Below, in pieces: positions 24,101 to 33,453 of a stretch of DNA of 64,000 nt. The stretch's first letter is position 1, and every line of letters begins with the position of its first letter. Below the pieces are notes generated by a model. The model made no database searches. It was not told the origin of the DNA and was given only the letters and a program-made list of their open reading frames with translations. A program made the position numbers and the translations under genes. This DNA is from Montifringilla adamsi (Eukaryota; Chordata; Aves; Passeriformes; Passeridae): the NCBI GenBank assembly GCA_017590115.1, contig JAGGNK010013003.1, positions 1,178,001 through 1,242,000 of the forward strand, written 5' to 3'.

Positions 24101-27100
24101 TCTCTGAATTTTCCAGTGGGAAGATTGGTGTTCATGATTATTTTACAGTGTGTTTGTGGGGAGTCTGCCTATCATTCAGCACAATTTTAAAATAAAATTT
24201 AGGCTGTTGCTTTGAACAGAAGCTTTCCAAAACTGTAATCTGTGTCTAGTGACACTGAAATTTGTATTATCATAGATGATTGGCATGCCTGGTGCATTTT
24301 ATTTCTGCACAGCTTGTTCAACAAGTCTTTGTGAAGCCCCTGGCTGCATTCTGGTTCTAGTGCTACATGAATGACAGCCCTGGGGACAGCCACAGTCCTC
24401 ATCTTGTTCATACCTTATGCATGGCTTGTCTTAATCAATACCAGGCATTAATTCACTTTGGGGGAACTCTATGTGGACATGATTTTTGAAGGATCTGAGC
24501 TTAGACAAAAGGATGATGATGTTTAGCATCTCTTTATGCAGTGGGTCTGAGGGCTGCAAAGCCAGCCATTTTGGGTTAGACCATTGCTTCCCTTTATTTT
24601 TATTTTTTTCCCCCCACCCATTTTTGGATCTGTTCCCTTTACACTCCATGGTTGCTACAAGAAAAGATACCAGACAGTGAACCCTATTTTTGCACATTTT
24701 TCCTATTCAGCTGAGGTTTCTCTTGCACATTGGGCTTAAAAATTCTGTCATCACCCTTCAGATTGTTCTAGCAGCATATAAAAGATACACATTGCTACAT
24801 TTCATGCAATTTTAATAGTGTGTACTATTTTTGTTGTAGTTACTTCTAAATGCTCACTAATATATTTATAATAAACTGAATAATTAGGGCTGGGTGTGTA
24901 GCAGGAAAAAAAAACCAAACATGTGAAAGCTTTAACTTGCCCTTTATTTTGTGAGGGATTTAAGGGTACTTTGGTGCAAAGCTGGTCTGATTATGAAAAA
25001 CCACCCTGGATAGCATCAACTTTAAAATCAGCAGTTGTCTTGACTTGTTTTTGTTGTTTGTTTTGTTGAGGTTTTTTTGCTCTTCCACAGGTCTTTGCCT
25101 ACTACTTTTTGTTTTTGTTAATTGCGCACCACTGCTTGGAAAAGCAAATTATCACAACTGGTTCTTACTTGTCCTCTGAGCATCCCTATATGAGCTAATG
25201 CTCTGTTCATGTGTAGGTTTTATGTACTAAAAAATACATATCTTTGTTTAAAATCCAGCCTTTAGCAGGTATAGAAAATCTGTAGAAGTCAGTGTTGCCT
25301 ACAGTGTTTTTGCTTAGTGTGTGTATTTGGAGGTGTTTTCCAAATGCTGGTGATGGCTTAAATAGTGCTACACAAACAAACCAGTGCTGAGCCATTACTG
25401 AGGGCAGCAGAAATCGCTTGCCTTCCTGTGGTAAATAGGGTTGGTTTTGTTTTTAGCCTTCTATGATCATAATATTGTGTCTGCTGTACTTTGTACAAAT
25501 CATTTGCCTGATCAGGGCTTGGCTTTGAGCTGTTGAATTTCTTTTTCAGTAGGTCGTCGTCCCCTCACTACCTGACTTCAGTCCTTCAGCAGAATCACGG
25601 CCGAGCTCTCAAAGGTAAACTTGGAATTTTCTTTCACTCTCCTCCCCTGGTGTTGGTCACAAGCATGGACTGCAGCCCATGCAGTTGTCTCAGTCCCTGC
25701 TCTGAAGGGTTTGCTAGATGACAAAAGAGCCCAGATGTAGTACAATCCATGTGTGTTATATTAGCTACTTGTGTGTTAATTTTAAATCCACGAGGTGAAG
25801 TTCAAGGTGTAATTGGGGCCATCTTGTTCTGGCAGCAAAATATTCAGCACATGCATCACTCCCAAGTATGACCTACTTAATGAATAGTTCAGTAGAAAAT
25901 GAATCTGAAAACTGCATCATCTCTTTATCAGTTTTATTGGCCAAGAACTGAGAACCAAAGGTAGCAAATATTAGTGTATAAAACTTGTGATACCAAGAGG
26001 CAGCTAGAAAGTGTGCTGGGGCTTGCAGCATTTCTTTTGAAGAAGTCTGTTGAACACAGCTCTTGCACCTCACGAATAAAGCTTAATTAGCTTGTCCTAG
26101 ACAACAACAAAACAAAACAAATTGATTTTTAAGTGCTGAAAAGTGAACAGTACTCATGTTTTAAAGGGTTGAGTAACAAAATGTGTTGCAGAGGAGTGTT
26201 GTTACAGCTCTTTCAGCACGATAGTGAAAGGCACTGCCCAGGTGGGACCTGAGCAGACACCCAGCTCCCTGATTTGCTGGCTCAGTAGGCTTAGAGGTGA
26301 GAAGGTTGCTTTTAGTTTTTGGCCACAAACCAGGAGCTTTGGTTAGGCAGCAAAGCCAAGGCTTTTTGGAGACCAAACAGCTGCCTGGCCCACAGGTGAT
26401 GATGGCCATGCACCCCAGAGGTGGCATCTGGGTGCCAAGGAAACATCCCTTGGCTGGCTGGCTGCTGCAGGGCTGCTGCATCTGGCGTTCGTTCTCAGGG
26501 CTTGGTGGAGAACACAAGAAATCCCTCTCCTCCTAAGGATTTTGCTGCTGTGTCCTGTGACAGGTTTGGAGGTTGCCAGTCTGATGTTGCCTCATCCATT
26601 TAGCTACAGCAGAGGTGCCAAAATAATGACAGGTATCTGGTATCACTTAGTTTCTGCTTGTGGGGGAGCCTGTTCAGCATTTCTCTGGCATTAGAGGCAA
26701 GCCATTCATGTTCCTGGGGTCCCACATGGCAGCTCCTGTGCAGGTGAACAGAATTCCTTGTAATAAGGTGCTTCCTCAGCCATTCTGCTGGAGACTTGTA
26801 AATTTGGGAAATACTGCACTGTTGAGAAGAGCAATCACAAATGAAGCCAAAGCACATTATCAGTGACACAGAGCACTGCTAGGAAGCCACTGCAGAAGTG
26901 GCTCTTCTCATTCTTGGGAGTGTTAAGGTGCAGAAATACTCTTTGTAGGTAGTAATCCTGTATTACATTAATGCCTCTGATTGCTTGTCATTTTAACAAG
27001 GTGGTGCTTATATACTGACATCAGATGATCAAATAAAATGTCTGGGATAGCAAGTAAGGAATGGGAATATTTCACTTCCTGATTACACTAGGCACTAGTG

Positions 27101-30100
27101 GAGCAAAGCAATTGTTTATTTTTCTACTTCTTTTTGTCAGTTGAGTGCATATAACCTATGAATTCAAGGGCTCTGTTTCTGCCAAAGAAAGCCAAAGCAG
27201 AAAGAAAAAAAAATAATAATTGTATGAATACAATGGGGTAGAGCCTAAAGTGTGCTGGATTTAAAATTAAAGTCACAGAAAACAAGGGGGGAAATGTGTA
27301 TGTTTTATAAGCTGTGTTGGAAGCAGCAGCTCAGTCCCCTTCCCATGTTGGTACAACATTCCCAAGGTGTCATGTTCTTCAAATTTCTCCTTGACCAGGG
27401 TGAAGTTAGGGAGAATTACCAAGATAAGGAAGCCACGCTGACAAACTCTGCAGTCCCCCTCCCAATACTACCCTTCCCTTAAATTCAGTAATACAGTTAA
27501 TGCCTGTAATGTGGGGAAGAAAGCAAATGCTATCAAAAATGACACTGCTGATGTTTTGCTTTAACAGTTCCCCCCACAGTTCCAGTTCAGCAGAACTGAG
27601 AGCCTGTTCTGCTTGCTGCTGGTCCCTTCCAGCCCTGTTCTCCACTCGCTGCTCATGCATATGTACATACCTGCCCACACCTCAGATGTGATCTTCTGCT
27701 CTCAGACACCCAGGCTCTTGTGAGAGCTCACTGTCTCTGTGCTCCTGTTCTGCCTGGTTAGTCCACCATACCTATTTCTGTTCTGTATAAGGAGCATTCA
27801 TCCTCCATTGCAGAAGTGAGCCAAAGAATGGATTGGATTTCCTCTTCTTTAAAGGGCGCGAGCGTATCCTGAAATGAGTGGGAAAGGCGTGCTTGTTTCT
27901 TTTCCCTTTCACCTTGTTCTGGTTAGAAATGTCACTCTCTGCCCTGTTATCCTCAAGGTGCCTTTCAGAAATGTAAGCAATCTACTCTGCAAAGGATGGC
28001 ATTTTGCAGCAGTGCTTCTCACTGCAGCTGACAGTGCCACAATTCACCTCAACCTTTTCTACATGCCTATTTATTATTTAGATCCCCCTGCTTTCTAGAT
28101 TGAGCAGTTCAGTGCCCTTTCCCCCTGTGAAGTCTCAGTTTCTTCCATTTGACTTACTAGTGTGGAAAATTCTGCTGGAGGAGGGAGGTGTGCTGAATTA
28201 GTGCTGCATTAATGGGCCCTGCACATTCACACAGCCAGGCTATGGAGCTGCTGAGGTGCTTTGCTGTGCCATGGGTCTAATCTTTCTCTCCCAACTGGTA
28301 CAAACAAAAGGCACTTGTTAAGTATAGCAACAGCATTGTCACATGAAAGTCTAATTGTGTCACTGATTCTTGGCTTCAGTGAGTGCAACGTGAGAGCTCG
28401 GCCTTTGAATGTCATAGTTAAGGTATGAGACTGATCTGGAACAGTATTGAGCTGTACAAGGGTCATGCTTTGTCTGGGTTTGTACATTCCCCCCACCCTA
28501 GCTCTTTGGTGTAGGCCAGTACAGGCAAATATATTTATATATATGTGTGTGTGTATTTTTTGTATATTTTAGAGGCCTCATCTTGTCAGGCTCACCTGAG
28601 TTCTAACATTTTGCTGCTTCTGCTTCACAGAATCTGATATTGATGCTGCTACTGCAATGATGCTGTTAAATACTTCCATTCAGCAAGGGATGCTGGACTG
28701 TAAGCATAAGCCATTTTACTCTTGTTTTTCTTCTCTACTCACTGACTAAATACTTTCTGTATAAAATTTCAGGAAACACGTATGGTCTAGTTTCCAAACA
28801 GTAAGAGTAGTCAAGAAGTAATTCTGGTTTAATTATTCTTTCAGCTAGCATTGCAAGAGAATTATTAGAAGCAGCCTTTTTTTTTCTTTCCCCGTTAATT
28901 TGGATTTTTTTCTGCAGAGTTCTATCCCTGCCCTCTCTGTGCTAGATAGTAAGAAGAGTTTCTTGGCTACTTTGATGCCTTGTGAAGGCTGACCTAGAAG
29001 AGAGACTAGATGGAGTTAAAGAATAAAGTAGATATTTTTTAGAAGGCCTCAATGGGTACACCTTGGGCAGCACAAGAGTCCAGCCAGGGCTACACCCCTG
29101 GTGAACCCAAAATGGTCACAAAATGGATGACTGGTCACGGGGTCTCTCACTTTTATAAGTTCTGGTCCATTTGCATATTGGAGTAATTGTCCAATTATAG
29201 CTTTAGCTTATGAAGTCCCAGCCTTCTTGTTTTTCCTCTCTTCAGTCCACCATTGTTTATGCTCTTGGACCTGAAATTTGGATCATTTCTCCTTGGTCCC
29301 AGCTAGAGAAGGAATTGTTTTGTCTAAATACTTTGTGAAGAGAGCTTACCATCCCCTAATATGAGGCTCAGAACTATACACTAAAGCAGCACAGAATATG
29401 AAAAATGTAAAAGCCAAAACCAGAGGCATCATTTCCCCCTCTGCTCCTCTAGCTCTTAGCTGAGATTAGGTGGTAACTGTTGTCCTCTCTGGGTGACAGT
29501 AAACGGGCACATTGTGGCTTCAAGTGCTGGAATTCAGTTTCCCTTGCAGCCAGCCAGGCACAGGTGCTCGTGGTGCAGGTGATCTCACTGGGGCATTTGC
29601 CTGCTGACACATCTCATTTCTCACAGGTGAGAAACCTCAGCCTCTGAAGACACCCAAGAAGAGGAGCTACGGCAGCGCCTTCGATGCCCCCAGCTCCATC
29701 AGCCTGCCCGAGAACGATTCCGCGGCCGCCAACATCGACCCGAGCGAGGATCACAACTACAGCGCCAGCAGCATGGGCTCCATGGGCTCCCAGCGCTGCG
29801 CCTCCCGCTCCAGCGTGTCCTCCCTGTCCTCCCTGGACGAGGTGTACGAGTTCATCTCCAAGGCCAGCCACGAGGGCAGCGACGGCAGCGAGGGCTTTCA
29901 CAGCGAGGTGGACACGGACGGCGACTACGAGGACGATCCTCTCGGAGACAGTGGCTATGCATCCCAGCCTTGTGGAGATACCTCTAAGGAGAGTCAGCCC
30001 AGCCAGAAAGTACTCGAGGAGCTGTGTCAGGAGATCGATGAGGAGCTGAAGGAAGCAGCAGGGTCTCTGCTCCACCTTGCTGGCATCCAAACGTGCTTGA

Positions 30101-30153
30101 GCTCCTTAATAAGTACTGCAAAGACCCACTGTCACAAGCAGAGGAAAAAATAA
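14644..30153 (+). CDS. FOXN2: Forkhead box protein N2 (complete gene, 5 coding exons)
   Basis: Joined coding exons 14644-15180, 21904-22028, 25550-25614, 28631-28699 and 29627-30153 give 440 residues plus TAA, close to the human length of about 431 from memory. FOXN2 is a nuclear winged-helix transcription factor of the FOXN2/FOXN3 subgroup. It was first described as a factor binding the HTLV-1 enhancer. Residues 112 to about 205 are the forkhead domain: [16 protein letters not shown] opens it, [15 protein letters not shown] (156-170) is the DNA-recognition helix, and [10 protein letters not shown] follows across the exon 2/3 junction. An acidic serine-rich stretch ([27 protein letters not shown]) leads to a conserved tail, [20 protein letters not shown], ending in basic KQRKK. 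All exon joins keep frame at consensus GT-AG sites. The start at 14,644 matches the family N-terminus MGPV-GMTPDK; Met7 is the next in-frame ATG. Confidence 0.96.
15181..21903 (+). other. FOXN2: FOXN2 intron 2
   Basis: 6.7 kb between the donor at 15,181 and the acceptor TTCATTGCAG ending at 21,903. It contains T-rich and A-rich runs (for example near 17,320, 19,020 and 21,233) and no recognised transposon or exon. The intron interrupts the forkhead domain after the recognition helix. Confidence 0.75.
21904..22028 (+). CDS. FOXN2: FOXN2 exon 3 (end of the forkhead domain)
   Basis: 125 nt beginning in phase 0 with [20 protein letters not shown], wing 2 of the forkhead domain. It continues [21 protein letters not shown] and ends with two bases (AG) of a split codon at donor GTAGGT. 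The [10 protein letters not shown] segment is absent from the human FOXN2 isoform I remember, but resembles the region after the forkhead domain in FOXN3. This may be an ancestral or alternative exon end. Confidence 0.9.
22029..25549 (+). other. FOXN2: FOXN2 intron 3
   Basis: 3.5 kb with consensus GT-AG ends. Apart from T-rich runs I see no repeats, transposons or exons in it. Its acceptor is a CAGTAG tandem, which gives two possible exon 4 starts. Confidence 0.75.
25550..25614 (+). CDS. FOXN2: FOXN2 exon 4 (tandem acceptor)
   Basis: 65 nt encoding [22 protein letters not shown], matching the family segment SPHYLSSV. The upstream AG of CTTTTTCAGTAG gives a start at 25,550; the second AG gives a start at 25,553. 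Both keep frame and differ by one serine. Donor AAAG|GTAAAC. Confidence 0.88.
25615..28630 (+). other. FOXN2: FOXN2 intron 4
   Basis: 3.0 kb, GT-AG. It contains an AT/GT dinucleotide-rich patch at about 28,530-28,570 just before the acceptor GCTTCTGCTTCACAG. No transposon or exon was recognised. Confidence 0.75.
28631..28699 (+). CDS. FOXN2: FOXN2 exon 5
   Basis: 69 nt. With the split codon from exon 4 it encodes [23 protein letters not shown], the conserved block after the forkhead domain in FOXN2 and FOXN3. Donor ACT|GTAAGC leaves one base of a split cysteine codon that exon 6 completes. Confidence 0.95.
28700..29626 (+). other. FOXN2: FOXN2 intron 5, half occupied by an LTR
   Basis: A 927 bp intron whose middle (28,973-29,431) is a solo LTR. 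The remaining about 470 bp is unremarkable. The acceptor TTCTCACAG at 29,626 is immediately followed by GTGAG, so AG|GTGAG resembles a donor on the wrong side. Confidence 0.75.
28973..29431. mobile_element. Solo LTR of an endogenous retrovirus, about 459 bp
   Basis: The segment starts TGATGCCT and ends AGGCATCA, an 8 bp perfect terminal inverted repeat with TG...CA ends as in retroviral LTRs. Its interior (GGGCAGCACAAGAGTCCAGC at about 29,065; TCCTTGGTCCCAGCTAGAGA at 29,290) resembles songbird ERV LTRs I recall. No internal retroviral coding sequence is present. No clear target-site duplication flanks it, so the ends are approximate. Transcriptional orientation is undetermined because TATA-like and AATAAA motifs do not settle it. 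Confidence 0.7.
29627..30153 (+). CDS. FOXN2: FOXN2 exon 6 coding part (C-terminus and stop)
   Basis: Begins by completing a cysteine codon, then [18 protein letters not shown], and ends QRKK with TAA at 30,151-30,153. It holds the serine-rich [20 protein letters not shown] block, the acidic [11 protein letters not shown] and [17 protein letters not shown] blocks and the C-terminal helix [16 protein letters not shown]. The first 300 nt use mostly G/C third positions, in contrast to the AT-rich 3' UTR and the LTR just upstream. The opposite strand is also open across this exon, which is a composition effect. Confidence 0.96.
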
Positions 30154-33073
30154 TATGTTTGTCAGTGTTGAATATATACATATATTTTTTTTAATTGTGG
30201 CAATACTCTTCTACTTTTGCCCTTCACAAGGGAGATCAAAGCCATAAGAGGACTCACTGCTTTTTTTTAATTTTTGGCGCAAACTATAATTTAGCCATTT
30301 ATTTTTAAATCACCACCTAAAAAGAAAAATATTTAATCTTCTCAAATTAGAAGATATGCATGACTTGTGAAAACCCAAAAGCATACTTCTTAATGATAGC
30401 TTCTTAATTTTTTTTCTTTTCAATAGTTGACATTTTTTTTCAGAGATGGGTTTGTTCAGATGCACACTGTGGATCATATTTACATCTCTGCTGGCCCCAT
30501 CTGCAGAGGTGAATTTTGTTCTGTCGAAGGGCTCTGACTTCCATGTAAAGGATTCAAATTCATTTTGCAATAAGAGAATCTCTTTATAGTTCCTAGACAT
30601 CCTTCAGCCAAAAAATGGTTATTTTGTGGTATGTTGAACTTTATCCCTATTTTTCTTTTAAAATCAGTGGTGATTACTTACATCTTCCTGTAGATTATGC
30701 CTTTTTTTTATTTTTAATTTTCTGTTCAAAAATGGGTAAGCAGTTCTGTTGGAGTGGGTTTTAACAGTACTGTACATACAAGGATGCCTTAAGTATGTTG
30801 CAGAATTGTATACAGCTATCCAAGGTCATCTTTCCTGTTGCTGAAAGGTAGCATGATGTGCCATAAATGTTCTCACCAACGTGAAGCTACTGCTTCCACC
30901 AGGTGTTGGGCAAGCTGGGTGAAAATAAGGAGCAGAGCCACTTAGGAAACCAATGTCCACTGTTGAAAACAGTGCTGGATTCAGCCAAAAGTTAACCTTT
31001 CCCTAAGGGAGTATTTTCCTGGCTATTTGAATGCCTTTCTTAGACTAGTGTGGGTTTTTTTGCCCCTCTTTTCTTTCTGTTTTTTTTTTCTTATTTGTCA
31101 GTCTCTTCATGAATCCTGTCCTAAGCTGTCTACTTCCAATGCAAACACAGCCATGCTGCTGAAGGTCTGTTGCTCTGAGGGCCCATTCCAGTGCCTCTTG
31201 AAGACAACAGTGGTGCTCCTGCTGACTCAATGGCTGTTGGATCAAGCCTGAAATATTTGAGGTTCTTGGTGTTTTGGAATTTTAAGCACAAACACTAGGA
31301 GAGAAAAAAAAAAATTGCTTTTTACGCTTTTTTTTGGTTTGTTTTTTTTTTTTCTTTTTACAATTCAGTTTTAAGAATTATTAGTTTTATTTCTTGAAAG
31401 GGAAGGAAAATACTCTGCTTCATTCCTGTTAGCCTACACCTGTAACAGGGCAATGTGTGTGCAGACGTGTGTGTGTTCTGGCTATCACAAGTGCTGCATT
31501 AGCCAATTAGATCTGATATTGGATGTAATGCTGATGGGTAGTAGGGGTAAAACTCGCCATTTAAAGGAAAATTAAGTACTAACAGCAGTGGTTCTTAGGA
31601 TTTCAGGAGCTGAAGATGTGAATGCTTGGTGGAACTGCTTCTTCTTGCTCATGGGTTGCTTTTGAACTCTCATGGAAAACTGTGAAGGGCAGAGCTTGTG
31701 TCAATGTGAAAAGGAGGATTCAGATACACAGAAATACTGTGAGCAGCCTGAGGTTTTGCTCGGTGCCAAGATTTCAGTGTCACACTGTTGAACAGGGGTG
31801 CTGCTGCCTGGCTCCTGCTGAAGTGGTTGCAGCTTTCTGTAGCTTCCAATGAAAGCTGGACCAAGGTCCAGGTATTCTGGAAGCTGTGTTCGTAGTCAGC
31901 TCCATGGTTTGAATTGGTTCCGAATTATTTTTTGCCTCAGATAAACTTGGAAGATGTTATTGAGAGTGTGGCTGTGCTGCTGTTAACCCTGAAGTTGGTG
32001 ACAATGACTTCAGCATATCTGAAGGATTGGGATGCTAACAGTGCATTTAATCACCATATGCAATGACCAGTGAGAACCAGTTCCTGCTCAGCAGTTAGCA
32101 GCAGAAGCTGCATCCCATCCATCCTTACAGCTGGGAGAACTGGAATAGTGGAAGGGGGGAGCAGTGGCAGCCTTTCCCTGGGACACAGAGCCGTGCAGCG
32201 GGGCCGTGCTCTTCCTGCCCTTCCTGCTTTGCTGTCTTCCCTCTCTGCTTCCAAAGGGGAAGGCAGATGAGCTGTGCCCCTGCCCTGTCCCACCACCTTG
32301 TCCCAGGCCTCTGCCCGCTCGTTTGGCAGCAAAGGCCGACAGCTCAGTTGTGGAACACTTCTCTTGGCAGTGGGAGAAGAGCTGCCCTTCCTTTCTCTTA
32401 CATATCCGTTGGGTTCGGGTTTGTTTGCCACCTCAGTTAAAGACCCTGGTGTATATAGTATAAATGGAGTATAATTAAAAGTTATTTTGATTGTTGGGCT
32501 TTGGGTTTTTTTAGTGATATATGTAAAATGTTGATGCCAATGGTTGACTTGGATACATTTTGGCAAGAAAAGTATTAATGAACCACATTCAGTTCTTTAA
32601 ATGCAGTGAAGAAGTGTATGAGACCTGTGTTCATGGGAGGTTGCTCTGTTCAGGGTAAATCTGATGTGATTACTGTACAGACCTATACTGGCTTTTCAGA
32701 TTCCAATCCTAAATTACTGATCTGCAGAAGTCACATCAAACATTTTTAAATACAACTGCAAAATGGAAGTTGTGTGGTTTGCAACTTTTCAACAACCTGA
32801 AAAGTACAAGCTTTAATTAAAGCAAAGTATACTCATACACGTTAATAATGGTGTGGTCAAAATATTTATTGAAAAGAAAAGGTAAAATATTTTAAATGTT
32901 GCACCTGCTATTTTATCTTAAAGCACATTCTTCACACCTAACTGCCAGTGCCATTATCAAGTCAGTTTTATAAATGTACATTTCTTCAAACTAAAAAGTG
33001 CATAATTAAAAGTATTATGTTACTGCCATATAGTGATATAAAACATTTTATAATTGCCAATTCATTGTAACTA

Positions 33074-33082
33074 TTATTTATT
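33074..33082 (+). promoter_or_regulatory. FOXN2: AU-rich element nonamer in FOXN2 3' UTR
   Basis: TTATTTATT fits the UUAUUUA(U/A)(U/A) class of mRNA instability element and lies in an AT-rich stretch 300 bp before the first poly(A) signal. Confidence 0.5.
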
Positions 33083-33371
33083 TAAAAGTGAATTGTAAGA
33101 ATGCTTTCTGATCAAATGAACCAGAGTTGTTTTAAAACCATTCCCGTTAGCTTGTTTCTAATGTAGCATAAGCAGTGTCCTTGGGTTTGTTTAGAATAAT
33201 TTTGCCAGTAGGTGACCAATTCTAACCCTTTTTCCTCTGGTTTAGTCCTTTACCCGTTTTAAAGACGATTTACAAAAGTTTAGTTTTTGTATGCTAATCT
33301 CTGTTAATTAAAATGTTTATAAATTTTATTTTTACCAAAGAGATGCAATTCATTATGACAAAATATTGCAG

Positions 33372-33377
33372 AATAAA
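33372..33377 (+). terminator. FOXN2: FOXN2 poly(A) signal, proximal
   Basis: AATAAA followed within 40 nt by T/GT-rich sequence (CTTTGTTTTATAACATTTGT), as expected of a cleavage and polyadenylation site. Confidence 0.65.
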
Positions 33378-33447
33378 CTTTGTTTTATAACATTTGTGAC
33401 TTTTCTGCCCACATTTTTCATTCAGATGATCAAAGGGGCTTTTCTAA

Positions 33448-33453
33448 AATAAA
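33448..33453 (+). terminator. FOXN2: FOXN2 poly(A) signal, distal
   Basis: A second AATAAA 76 bp after the first, followed by a GT/T-rich element (TGTGTTCTCTCTTTGTCTG) at about 33,477. Tandem signals close together suggest alternative 3' ends differing by under 100 nt. Confidence 0.6.

Noticed and set aside
29614..30090. 158-codon minus-strand frame opposite FOXN2 exon 6
   Set aside because: Shadow of a GC3-rich sense exon. The sense reading matches FOXN2 throughout.
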